Shown piece after piece: positions 35,148-43,118 of a stretch of 64,000 nucleotides of DNA (position 1 is the first letter of the stretch; every line of letters begins with the position of its first letter). The position numbers were made by a program, and so were the translations under genes. The stretch spans positions 1 through 64,000 of the forward strand of contig CAYJIX010000005.1 in assembly GCA_964370375.1 (NCBI GenBank), given 5' to 3'. Under the pieces are notes generated by a model, which was given only the letters and a program-made list of their open reading frames with translations, was not told where the DNA came from and did not search any database. The stretch comes from CAYJIX01 sp964370375. Its GTDB lineage: Bacteria > Desulfobacterota > Desulfovibrionia > Desulfovibrionales > Desulfovibrionaceae.

Positions 35148-35843
35148 TTAGGTATAAATTTGTAAGCCAGCCCTCTTGGCAGCATTTTGTAAATGCTGCA
35201 ACACCGCTTTTTTAGCGGAGTGAGGATCTTTTGCTAATATGGCAGAGACTATAGTTTCGTGCTCACGAAATACCACTGCAGCTCGCTCGGCGCTCATCAT
35301 GGTGTTAAGGCGTAACTCTTTAGAAAGTTTATGTAATTTTGTTCGTAAAAACATAAGAAATTCTACAAGAGCAGGATTGGCGCTGGCATTGGCAATGCTT
35401 TCATTAAAAAGATCGTGCGCCTTTTCGCCCAATTGGTTTTGAGTTACAGCGTCTTTCAAGCCTTGAAGAGCTTCTTGAATATGGATTGCATGTTCGGGTG
35501 TTAAGCGTGTGGCAGCTAGACAGGCCGCTTCAGACTCTAACGCCGCGCGCATTTCGTACAAATGGTTGGCTTCTGTTTTCGACAACGTGTCAAAGACATC
35601 ACTGACACGAAAGGCCGTACGTCCTTGAGGGTCTTTTATAATAATACCCTTACCTTGTTTAGCCTCCACAACATCATCGTTTTTTAAACCGGCTAAAGCT
35701 TCACGTACAATGGTACGACTTACGCCAAGGTTTTTGGCGAGCACGTTTTCAGAAGGCAGTTTGTCTCCCGGGACATGATTTCCTCTTTTGATGAGCTCTA
35801 GCAGGCGTTGTGTCACTTGTTGTGTCAAAGAAACAGTTCTCAT
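35148..35843 (-). CDS. GntR-family transcriptional regulator (FadR subfamily)
   Basis: The N-terminal winged helix (VTQRLLELIKRG...PGDKLPSENVLAKNLGVSRTIVREAL) is followed by an all-helical FadR/FCD effector domain (about 85-225) with metal-ligand-type residues in HDLFNESIANAS and FREHETIVSAI. It is divergent from the M29-like/tctCBA operon, and a 15-bp palindrome overlies that operon's -10 box, so it probably represses it. The ATG at 35843 has AAGGA upstream; a 40-residue extension is rejected. The effector is probably the transported carboxylate or a derivative. Confidence 0.88.
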   Translation of the reverse strand: MRTVSLTQQVTQRLLELIKRGNHVPGDKLPSENVLAKNLGVSRTIVREALAGLKNDDVVEAKQGKGIIIKDPQGRTAFRVSDVFDTLSKTEANHLYEMRAALESEAACLAATRLTPEHAIHIQEALQGLKDAVTQNQLGEKAHDLFNESIANASANPALVEFLMFLRTKLHKLSKELRLNTMMSAERAAVVFREHETIVSAILAKDPHSAKKAVLQHLQNAAKRAGLQIYT

Positions 35844-35981
35844 AGGTGTGTCCTTAAAAATATGTATGCGCCTCAAATCCCCTCTTCCGCAAATATACCA
35901 TAGATAATATTTTACAATTTTGCAAATGATGCGTCGAATTTTTCTTTTGCGAGAGTCCTGCATAATTATTTTTTAACTTTA

Positions 35982-36161
35982 TTTTTGTGCTTTTGCGGTA
36001 AATTTGCATTTGCTTGAAATTTACTTGTGCAGGGCAAAAGGCACAAAAATCAATCGCTTAACGGTGCAAGTGAATTGCACCTACTCTTGATTTTTGGTCG
36101 CATTGGCTGTCGCCAACGCTCCAAAAGACTCCAGCACAATGAATTGTGCTGGAGTCTTTTG
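35982..36161 (+). ncRNA. Highly structured intergenic stretch: candidate small RNA or regulatory leader
   Basis: Four stem-loops crowd into 180 nt. (1) An outer stem TTTTTGTGCTTTTGC (35982-35996) with GCAAAAGGCACAAAAA (36034-36049), enclosing GTAAATTT/AAATTTAC (35998-36005, 36017-36024). (2) AAAAATCAA (36045-36053) with TTGATTTTT (36087-36095), enclosing GGTGCAA/TTGCACC. The AAAAA at 36045-36049 is shared with (1), so the two may be alternatives. (3) TTGGC-tgtc-GCCAA. (4) A terminator-like 18-bp stem 36122-36139/36144-36161. There is no coding frame of note. Confidence 0.45.
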
Positions 36162-36164
36162 CTA

Positions 36165-36210
36165 TTGACGCTTTTTCTAACTTGTAGTATTATCATACAA
36201 GTTAGAAAAA
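36165..36210 (+). promoter_or_regulatory. Sigma-70-type promoter overlapped by a palindromic operator
   Basis: The -35 box TTGACG (36165-36170) and -10 box TATTAT (36188-36193) are 17 bp apart. A perfect inverted repeat, TTTTTCTAACTTGTA (36172-36186) with TACAAGTTAGAAAAA (36196-36210), covers the spacer, the -10 box and the start point. The TTGTA...TACAA half-sites are of GntR/FadR type, so repression by the divergent regulator is the simplest reading. Confidence 0.7.
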
Positions 36211-36251
36211 ATAGCTTAATTTTTAAACAGTTATACCTTTACGAGGTCGTC

Positions 36252-37238
36252 ATGTTGCAAATGCAAGAAGCGTTAATGTTGCAAGGAGTACGTAAGATTT
36301 ATGATGAATGTGTTATGCTCAAAACTGGTGAACGCGTTTTGGTCGTGACAGATATGGCGAAAGAAAACATTGGTCGCGTACTGGTCGCTGGCGCAATAGA
36401 ACGTGGTGCAGAGGCTGTCTTAGCGGTCATCAAGCCTCGAACCAGAGCTGGGCAGGAGCCACCTCAAATGATAGCCGAAGCTATGAAACAAGCAGAGGTT
36501 ATCTTATGTCCGGTGAGCTATTCTATTACGCACACCTATGCTGTAAAGGAGGCGGCCGCAGCAGGTGCGCGCATACTTGTAATGACAGACTTTACAGAGG
36601 AAATGCTTATCCATGGAGGCATTGAGGGTGATTTTCAAAGCATAAAGCCTGTGTGCCAAGCAGTGGCAGCTGCCTTTGCCCAAGGAGAGCGTGTGCATGT
36701 GACCACACCTGGAGGCACCGATTTATGGATGGACATTGGCGGCAGACGAGGCAACGCGCTTTTTTGTGTGGTTGAACCGGGAGATTTTTCCACCATTCCT
36801 ACTATAGAGGCAAACACTTCGCCACTTGAAGGTACTGCCAATGGCGTTATCGTTGCTGATGCCAGTATCCCTTATTTGGGCATTGGTGTTCTGGATAAAC
36901 CCATTACTTTTGAAGTGAAAGACGGCTTTATCACCAATATTGTGGGCGACGGTAGGCAGGCAGACATTTTACGTAAAGACTTGGCCAGTCACAATGATCC
37001 CAATAGTTACAATATCGCTGAAATAGGAGTTGGCCTTAACCCTAAGTGCCGAATGTGTGGCATTATGTTGGAAGATGAGGGAGTTATTGGCACAGCCCAC
37101 ATTGGCATAGGTACCAGCATTACGTTGGGCGGTACGGTGAAAGCGTCTTGCCATTACGATTTACTCATGTGGATGCCGCGTATTGAGGTAGATGGCAAAG
37201 TCATCATTGATGGAGATAAGGTGCTTATTACACCTTAA
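36252..37238 (+). CDS. M29 aminopeptidase / NicX (dihydroxypyridine dioxygenase)-like metalloprotein
   Basis: The 328-residue soluble protein resembles the leucyl aminopeptidase M29-like group that includes NicX. Putative metal ligands lie in the C-terminal third: an E-x-G-x-G-LNP stretch, LEDEGVIGTAHIGIG, and ASCHYDLLMW. Database names for this group are unreliable: NicX needs O2, which seems unlikely in an anaerobe, so a hydrolase (amidase or peptidase) role fits better. It is the first gene of an operon with tctCBA, 63 bp before tctC. GAGGT precedes the ATG. An upstream frame extension is rejected. Confidence 0.7.
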   Translation: MLQMQEALMLQGVRKIYDECVMLKTGERVLVVTDMAKENIGRVLVAGAIERGAEAVLAVIKPRTRAGQEPPQMIAEAMKQAEVILCPVSYSITHTYAVKEAAAAGARILVMTDFTEEMLIHGGIEGDFQSIKPVCQAVAAAFAQGERVHVTTPGGTDLWMDIGGRRGNALFCVVEPGDFSTIPTIEANTSPLEGTANGVIVADASIPYLGIGVLDKPITFEVKDGFITNIVGDGRQADILRKDLASHNDPNSYNIAEIGVGLNPKCRMCGIMLEDEGVIGTAHIGIGTSITLGGTVKASCHYDLLMWMPRIEVDGKVIIDGDKVLITP

Positions 37239-37301
37239 TTCGATATTGATTGGCAAGAAAGTCAAGAGGAAAAGCGTGAACCTTTAACAGGAGAGTTGAC
37301 C

Positions 37302-38285
37302 ATGTGTGTAAAAAGAATGATGAAAAAATGTGCAGTAGCTTTTTTAGTAGCGCTTCTTCTTAGCACAAGCTGTTTAAGCTCTGTAGTACAGGCTGCTTCT
37401 TATCCTCAAAAGCCCATATCTGTTATTGTGCCCTTTTCACCTGGTGGAGGCAATGACATCCTTTTACGCTTGGTGGCAAACCACATCAAGCCCATTTTAG
37501 GGCAAAGCCTTACGGTAGAAAATAGACCTGGAGCGAGCGGACAAATTGGTTGGACTGCTTTAAGCAAGGCAAGAAATGACGGCTACACCTTAGGTGCCAC
37601 TAGTTTGCCTTCTATGATTTTAGTAAAGTCTTTACGCCAAAACGTTCCGTTTTCTTTGGATGATTTCACGTATATTTGCAATTTTCAAGTAGACCCCATT
37701 GTATGGATGGTGAAAAAGGACGGAAAATTTGCTGATACAAAGGCCGTACTGGATTTTGCCAAGGCCCAACCTCAAAAACTTAATGTAGCCGGTGACGGTC
37801 CGCAAAGCAATATCCAATTACAACATCTTGTGGCTACAAAATTGCTGGACATACAAACAAACTTTGTACCCTACAGTGGTTCAGGGCCTGCAATTACAGC
37901 TCTTTTGGGGGACAAAGTGGATATGGCTGTGAGCACTTTAAGTGCGGCGTTGTCGCATATTGAAGGAGGCCGAATCATGCCGATCGTGCTTTTTTATGAT
38001 GAACCTTTGGCAGTTCTTGGTGCAACTCCTACTGCAAAAGAGGCCTTTGGTAAGGACATTCCCTCAATAGGCATGGCTCTTCGTGGTGTGGCAGCTCCTA
38101 AGGATTTGGCTAAGGACAAGGTCGTTGCTTTAGAAAATGCTTTTGCCAAACTGGCACAATCTGAGGAATTTTTGAAGCAAGCTAAGGATTTAGGCCTGTC
38201 AATTAGCTTTATGAATTCTCAAGAATCCACTCAGCTTGTGAAAGATACTACTGCCTTGGTGGAAAAATATAAAAACTTGTTTTAA
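37302..38285 (+). CDS. tctC: Tripartite tricarboxylate transporter solute-binding protein (TctC/Bug)
   Basis: The periplasmic receptor has an N-terminal signal peptide (charged KRMMKK, hydrophobic core, cleavage after VQAAS). It has the Bug signatures YPQKPISVIVPFSPGGGNDI and VENRPGASGQIG. Such receptors bind carboxylates (citrate, tartrate, glutarate and similar). CAGGAG precedes the ATG at 37302. It is followed by a hairpin, so receptor mRNA may be made in excess over the membrane subunits. Confidence 0.93.
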   Translation: MCVKRMMKKCAVAFLVALLLSTSCLSSVVQAASYPQKPISVIVPFSPGGGNDILLRLVANHIKPILGQSLTVENRPGASGQIGWTALSKARNDGYTLGATSLPSMILVKSLRQNVPFSLDDFTYICNFQVDPIVWMVKKDGKFADTKAVLDFAKAQPQKLNVAGDGPQSNIQLQHLVATKLLDIQTNFVPYSGSGPAITALLGDKVDMAVSTLSAALSHIEGGRIMPIVLFYDEPLAVLGATPTAKEAFGKDIPSIGMALRGVAAPKDLAKDKVVALENAFAKLAQSEEFLKQAKDLGLSISFMNSQESTQLVKDTTALVEKYKNLF

Positions 38286-38350
38286 TGGCTTACCAGAAAA
38301 CAGCTAAGCTTTTATAACTGTTTTTAAGACAGCGTTACATGAAGTTTTTT

Positions 38351-38387
38351 TATGGATAGGGTTTTCTTTTGGCTAACCCTATCCATA
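38351..38387 (+). terminator. Hairpin between tctC and tctB (partial terminator/stabiliser), next to assembly gap
   Basis: A 13-bp perfect stem TATGGATAGGGTT (38351-38363) with AACCCTATCCATA (38375-38387) is followed one base later by ten Ns (38389-38398), so any T-run would be hidden in the gap. Hairpins here commonly raise expression of the binding-protein gene. The strong stem may also be why the assembly breaks at this point. Confidence 0.7.
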
Positions 38388-38417
38388 ANNNNNNNNNNAG
38401 ACGCTCAGGAGGTTATT

Positions 38418-38873
38418 GTGGGTACTTTTGAAAAAAAACGTGACATCTACTTTTCCTTGTGTGCTGTTATGTTTTCAGCCTTTCTTTTGCTTAATGCCTT
38501 AAGCTATGCTGCAGAATCAGCAGCTTTTCCTGTTTTTTTGACCAGTCTTATGGTTTTTTTTGCAGTCATTCTTTTGATAAAAAGCATTCTTACTTCTCCT
38601 ATTCAAGAAGATGACCAAGCAGCCCGTGCACAATATAAGGGATTGGTTCGTTGTGCATTTGGGGTCATAGGCTCTACTTGTTTGTATGTGGCTGGCATTG
38701 TGTATGTGGGCTATTTTGTGAGCACGGCGGTCTTTTTTTTAAGCGTGATGCTTTTGTATGGCAAAAATAAACTTTTCCCTTCGCTGCTAGCAACAACAAG
38801 CTTTTTAGTTATAATTTATGCGCTTTTTGTATATTTTTTGGGCATACATTTACCCCAAAGTCTTCTCATATAA
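38418..38873 (+). CDS. tctB: Tripartite tricarboxylate transporter small membrane subunit
   Basis: The protein has 151 residues with four hydrophobic segments, as in TctB. The frame is open across the preceding N-run, but an AGGAGG eight bases before the GTG at 38418 fixes the start. Cooperates with TctA in the inner membrane. Sequence conservation in TctB is low; the call rests on topology and position between tctC and tctA. Confidence 0.85.
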   Translation: MGTFEKKRDIYFSLCAVMFSAFLLLNALSYAAESAAFPVFLTSLMVFFAVILLIKSILTSPIQEDDQAARAQYKGLVRCAFGVIGSTCLYVAGIVYVGYFVSTAVFFLSVMLLYGKNKLFPSLLATTSFLVIIYALFVYFLGIHLPQSLLI

Positions 38874-38906
38874 AATCTATGGCTTGTGAGCAAATAAGGA
38901 GGCACT

Positions 38907-40388
38907 ATGCTACAAGATATTTTGGCAGGAGGGATTCTTCTTCTTGATCCTACCATCATATTGCTTATTATTGTAGGCACTGTTTTTGGCGTTATCATAG
39001 GTGCTTTACCGGGCCTTACCAGTACCATGGGCGTAGCTCTTTTAGTGCCTATAACTTTTAGTATGAATCCGGGGCAAGGCTTGGCTTTATTAGGTGCTAT
39101 TTATTGTTCATCGACCTATTCTGGGGCAATAAGTGCTATTTTGTTAAATATTCCTGGAACTCCTGCCAATTGCTGTACCTTGCTGGACGGCTATCCCATG
39201 ACCCAAAAAGCGCAATCCGGAAGAGCCATTGCTCTTGCCACGTCAGCTTCAGCGGTGGGAGGCTTTTTTAGCATTTTTGCATTGCTTTTTTTAGCCCCTC
39301 CCTTGGCAGAGTTTGCCTTACAATTTGGAGCACAAGAATATTTTCTTCTAGCTCTTTTTGGTATTAGCGTCATTGCCTCTTTATCAGGGGAACATATGCT
39401 CAAAGGGCTTTTTTCCGGCTGCTTGGGCTTACTTATGAGCATTATTGGCATGCATCCTTTAACAGGGGACACTCGCTTTACCTTTGGTTTTGCCGAGTTG
39501 TACAGCGGTATGCCTTTGGTTATTGCGCTTATCGGCTTGTATTCTATACCTGAGGTGATTTCTTCTTTGCATGAAGGGCGCAGCATGTCACAATCGCGCT
39601 CTGTCGGAAAAGGAGTATGGAGCCAAATGCTGGAAATTGTGCAACACAAAATGCTTGCACTAAGGGCCACAATTATTGGCGTGGTGGTGGGGATTATTCC
39701 TGGCGCCGGTAGCAGTATTGCCAGTTTTGTTGCGTATGACAATGCTCAAAAAATGTCAAAAAAACCGGAAGAGTTCGGTAAAGGCAGTCCGGAAGGGCTT
39801 ATCGCCTCAGAAACGGCAAACAATGCTGTGGTTGGCGGGTCTTTGGTGCCTGCCTTAACGTTAGGGATTCCTGGAAATGCTGTGTCGGCGGTGCTTTTGG
39901 GCGGCCTTATGATACATGGCTTAAAACCCGGGCCAACTCTTTTTATTGAAAACTCAGAAATTGTGTACAGTTTTATCATAAGCCTTTTCCTTTCTAACAT
40001 AGCCTTTGTGCCCATTGGTTTGTTTATTGCCAGGTATTGTGTGCGCTTTATTGAAACGCCTCCCAGCATGTTAAGCCCTATGGTCATTGGATTGGCTGTT
40101 ATGGGTGCTTTTGCTCTTAATATGTCAATGGTAGAGGTTGGTTTCATGCTGGCTGTGGGGGTTTTGGGCTTTATTATGAAGGCATGCCAAGTACCGCGTG
40201 AACCTATGGTGTTGGGCCTAGTACTGGGGTCTATGGCAGAAGGGGAACTTGGCCGCGCGTTATCGCTTGCGCATGGCAGTGTGTATCAACTTATGTATTC
40301 TATGTTTACAAGTCCAATTTCTTTAATAATTATTGCGTTGACTTTATTGTCTTTGGTTCAAGGGATTCGTAAAAATATTGCTAAGTAA
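38907..40388 (+). CDS. tctA: Tripartite tricarboxylate transporter large membrane subunit
   Basis: The 493-residue permease has about eleven helices. It shows the TctA motifs GALPGLTSTMGVALLVP, YCSSTYSGAISAILLNIPGTPAN and IIPGAGSSIASFVAYD, a two-repeat arrangement of the conserved glycine/proline loops. AAGGAGG precedes the ATG. It ends the M29-like-tctCBA operon and converges on the HMG-CoA lyase-like gene. Confidence 0.95.
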   Translation: MLQDILAGGILLLDPTIILLIIVGTVFGVIIGALPGLTSTMGVALLVPITFSMNPGQGLALLGAIYCSSTYSGAISAILLNIPGTPANCCTLLDGYPMTQKAQSGRAIALATSASAVGGFFSIFALLFLAPPLAEFALQFGAQEYFLLALFGISVIASLSGEHMLKGLFSGCLGLLMSIIGMHPLTGDTRFTFGFAELYSGMPLVIALIGLYSIPEVISSLHEGRSMSQSRSVGKGVWSQMLEIVQHKMLALRATIIGVVVGIIPGAGSSIASFVAYDNAQKMSKKPEEFGKGSPEGLIASETANNAVVGGSLVPALTLGIPGNAVSAVLLGGLMIHGLKPGPTLFIENSEIVYSFIISLFLSNIAFVPIGLFIARYCVRFIETPPSMLSPMVIGLAVMGAFALNMSMVEVGFMLAVGVLGFIMKACQVPREPMVLGLVLGSMAEGELGRALSLAHGSVYQLMYSMFTSPISLIIIALTLLSLVQGIRKNIAK

Positions 40389-40449
40389 TTGATAGTAAAG
40401 CATGATAACTGTTTAAAGCAAATTGATTTTATAGTTGTAATTACAAACA

Positions 40450-40498
40450 AAACTGCCGGAAATATGTGCATGAATTGCAAATTTCCGGCAGTTTTTTG
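40450..40498. terminator. Bidirectional terminator between tctA and the lyase gene
   Basis: A 15-bp perfect stem AAAACTGCCGGAAAT (40450-40464) pairs with ATTTCCGGCAGTTTT (40482-40496). T-runs flank it in both directions. It ends both convergent operons of the island. Confidence 0.92.
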
Positions 40499-40548
40499 AT
40501 GTAAGAATATGCTTTTTCAGCAACGATACCCTAGGAAAACAGAAATTC

Positions 40549-41499
40549 TTATGAATTGTTCTGTGCCGCGGCCTTTTGCTGTACAAGGTCTTGGTTGCGG
40601 CCTGCGCGTTGTACATAGCTGCCGCCTTGGCATCCCACGATACTTTGCGCAAGTTTTCCTGTGACTATGGCCTTTTCAATGTCAACACCTGTATCAACGC
40701 CCATTTCATGCAGCATGTGTACAAGGTCTTCTGTGGCCACATTGCCCGCAGCACCAGGGATGAAGTTGCATCCGCCAAAACCTGCAAAGGCGCCGTCATA
40801 CGTAGTAATACCTGCTTGCAGTGCTGCCACAACACAAGCTAAGGCCATGCCTCGTGTATTGTGCAAATGCAACACCCAGCGCACTTGGGGGAAGGCTTGG
40901 ATCATGTGCTTGCACACGCCGTAGATTTGCTGCGGATTTGCCATGCCGGTGGCGTCTGATAACGACAATTCCGTGATGCCAAGGTCAATAAAGGCGCGTG
41001 TGATTTTTTCCAGTTGCGCCACTGCAATGGGGCCTTCCCACGCGCAACCCCAAGCAGAAGACATGGCACCTGAAAGCTCCATATTGTTTTTTTCTGCAAA
41101 ATCCACACAGGGTTTAAAGCCTTCCATCATGGTTAAGGGGCTTTGATTAAAGTTCGCCATGCAATGGGTTTCGCTAACGCTAACGGTAAGCTTTGCCTTT
41201 GATAAGCCGCAATCGTGTGCCCTTTCAAGGCCTTTTAAGTTGGGGACAAGGGCTCTGTATTCAACGCCGTCAACGCGCTGCATTTGTTTGATAAGATCGC
41301 CCGTAGATGCCATTTGCGGCACAGCCTTTGGGTGTACAAAAGCGCCTACTTCAATAACAGTAATTCCTGAAGCTACAACAGCGTCAATAAGTTTAAGTTT
41401 CTCGTCTACCGAAAGGATCTTTTTTTCATTTTGAATACCATCGCGAAGTCCTACTTCGCAAATGGTAACCTTTTTAGGTAACTGCAATACGTTGTCCAT
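40549..41499 (-). CDS. HMG-CoA lyase-family (pyruvate carboxyltransferase-like) aldolase
   Basis: This DRE-TIM metallolyase has EVGLRDGIQNE at the N-terminus and the HMG-CoA lyase signature GAFAGFGGCNFIPGAAGNVATED, with metal ligands in HLHNTRG. It would split a 3-hydroxy-3-methyl (or similar) acyl-CoA into acetyl-CoA and a keto acid or pyruvate. It lies 69 bp after the CoA-transferase gene on the same transcript, which supplies the CoA thioester. The substrate could be HMG-CoA, citramalyl-CoA or a relative. AGGA five bases upstream supports the start. Confidence 0.85.
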   Translation of the reverse strand: MDNVLQLPKKVTICEVGLRDGIQNEKKILSVDEKLKLIDAVVASGITVIEVGAFVHPKAVPQMASTGDLIKQMQRVDGVEYRALVPNLKGLERAHDCGLSKAKLTVSVSETHCMANFNQSPLTMMEGFKPCVDFAEKNNMELSGAMSSAWGCAWEGPIAVAQLEKITRAFIDLGITELSLSDATGMANPQQIYGVCKHMIQAFPQVRWVLHLHNTRGMALACVVAALQAGITTYDGAFAGFGGCNFIPGAAGNVATEDLVHMLHEMGVDTGVDIEKAIVTGKLAQSIVGCQGGSYVQRAGRNQDLVQQKAAAQNNS

Positions 41500-41568
41500 G
41501 CTATCCTGCTTTTTTATATAATATTAGTATGCTGAGGATTCAAAAGGCATAAAAGCCTGATAACCGTT

Positions 41569-42762
41569 TTAGATAATGCCCTTTTCTTTAAGCTCGTTCA
41601 CTTCTTCAGTGCTTAATCCCAAAAGGTTGCCAAAAACATCATCATTAAATGTGCCAAGAGGGGCTCCTGGCCATTTGACTTCACCAGGTGTTGCAGAAAG
41701 CTTTGGCGTGACGCTTGGCATGCGCAATTTTCCAAACTTTGGATGATCTACTTCCACAAGGTTTTGCCGTGCCGCATAATGAGGATCGGTAAAAATATCT
41801 TCCATGGTAAAGACAAGGCTTACAGGCACACCAAAGGAATCCAAATGCTCTTTAATAAAGGCCCAATCGCGCTGCCCCATCCATTCTGAAACAATAGCAT
41901 CCATAAGCACGCTGTTTTTGACGCGTGAAGCGTTGGTATTAAACCTTTCGTCTTGCAACAGGTCGGCACGGTCCATGGAGTTGGCAAAATATTCAAAAGT
42001 TCTGTCAGTGGAACACACAAGCACAGCCCATTTGCCGTCTTGCGTTTTGTAGGTACCGGAAGGGCTTGCAGAGCCGGCAATGGTTGGCGCGCGGTCACGG
42101 TTTTTTCCGGTTTGGTCAAACCATCCGATATGCCCTTCAAGCCAGCGGAAAAGCCCTTCGTACAAGCTTACGTCCACTTCTTGCCCTGTGCCGTCTTTTG
42201 CATCACGGTAATAGAGGCAAAGCATGGCAGCAAAGGCCGCATAGAGCCCAGCCACATAATCGGCCATGGATATGGGAGGGCTTACCGGTGCGCGATCAGG
42301 AAAGCCTGTAATGGCTGTCAAGCCCGAAAAGGCCGTACAAGGCGTTCCAAAACCTGCCAGCATGGCATTGGGGCCGGTTTGACCGTAACCTGTGATGCGC
42401 ACAACAATAATATTGGGATTGTGTTTTTTTAGGGTTTCATAATCTAAACCCCATTTATCAAACGTACCTGTACGGAAATTTTCAAAAATGAGGTCGCTTT
42501 TTTCCACAAGTTTAAGAAAAAGGTTTTTGCCTTCTTCCTTGCGCAAATCTAAAGTGATATTCTTTTTATTGCGAGAATACGTGGGCCAGCGCAGCGATTC
42601 ACCCTCAAAAAGTGGCCCCATGGCCCGCGACGGGTCACCTTTCCCCGGCATTTCAACCTTAATAACTTCTGCACCAAAATCAGACAACAAGGCAGCTCCA
42701 AAAGGGCCGGCAATAACCGTTGATGCGTCAATAACGCGTACGCCTTCTAAAGGTCCGGGCAT
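41569..42762 (-). CDS. Class III CoA-transferase (CaiB/BaiF family)
   Basis: The 397-residue protein begins PLEGVRVIDASTVIAGPFGAALLSDFGAEVIKVE, the family signature, and carries the catalytic Asp in ISMADYVAGLYAA. It moves CoA from a donor such as succinyl-CoA or acetyl-CoA to a carboxylate. With the lyase downstream it forms an activate-then-cleave pair. A sigma-54-type promoter lies 65-80 bp upstream of its ATG. Confidence 0.92.
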   Translation of the reverse strand: MPGPLEGVRVIDASTVIAGPFGAALLSDFGAEVIKVEMPGKGDPSRAMGPLFEGESLRWPTYSRNKKNITLDLRKEEGKNLFLKLVEKSDLIFENFRTGTFDKWGLDYETLKKHNPNIIVVRITGYGQTGPNAMLAGFGTPCTAFSGLTAITGFPDRAPVSPPISMADYVAGLYAAFAAMLCLYYRDAKDGTGQEVDVSLYEGLFRWLEGHIGWFDQTGKNRDRAPTIAGSASPSGTYKTQDGKWAVLVCSTDRTFEYFANSMDRADLLQDERFNTNASRVKNSVLMDAIVSEWMGQRDWAFIKEHLDSFGVPVSLVFTMEDIFTDPHYAARQNLVEVDHPKFGKLRMPSVTPKLSATPGEVKWPGAPLGTFNDDVFGNLLGLSTEEVNELKEKGII

Positions 42763-42826
42763 AATGATATCTCCTTAAAGGTAAAAACTGTAGACTGGCT
42801 ATTTTTTAACCAAGGCATATTGTGAA

Positions 42827-42842
42827 TGCACAAGGTATGCCA
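42827..42842 (-). promoter_or_regulatory. Sigma-54 (-24/-12) promoter of the CoA-transferase-lyase operon
   Basis: On the minus strand the sequence is TGGCATACCTTGTGCA, with the essential GG and GC ten bases apart as RpoN requires. It differs from consensus in having GTGC at -12. The predicted start is about 55 nt before the CoA-transferase ATG. It is nearly identical to the element ahead of the DASS transporter. Confidence 0.75.
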
Positions 42843-42952
42843 TTAAGATGATTTTTTGTTTTTAAACGTTTCTTCAAATGATTACAAGAGGTAGGGCGTA
42901 TTCTTTCTTCATGAATCAGGAAAAATTGCTGCTTTTTTTCTTACTTTATCGT

Positions 42953-42997
42953 ATTTTTGTTGCAGATTGTTGCGTTTTGTCATAGAGGTATTGCAAC
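42953..42997 (-). promoter_or_regulatory. Upstream activator sites for the CoA-transferase operon
   Basis: On the minus strand this stretch carries TGCAACAAAAAT (42953-42964) and CAAAACGCAAC (42969-42979), plus a further TTGCAAC half-site at 42991-42997. The first is identical to, and the second one base from, sites 75-110 bp ahead of the other sigma-54 promoter. Their distance (about 110-155 bp upstream) suits an enhancer-binding protein. Assignment to the PrpR-like activator is inference. Confidence 0.55.
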
Positions 42998-43118
42998 AGG
43001 CCTTCCATACTGTGCACAGTGTACTCTTGCACACCTACGTATAAAAATACCTAGAAAGCGTTTTTTGTAAAAGCAGAACATCCAAGCAAAACAAATTTTT
43101 TTCGTAAAAGGTACTGAC

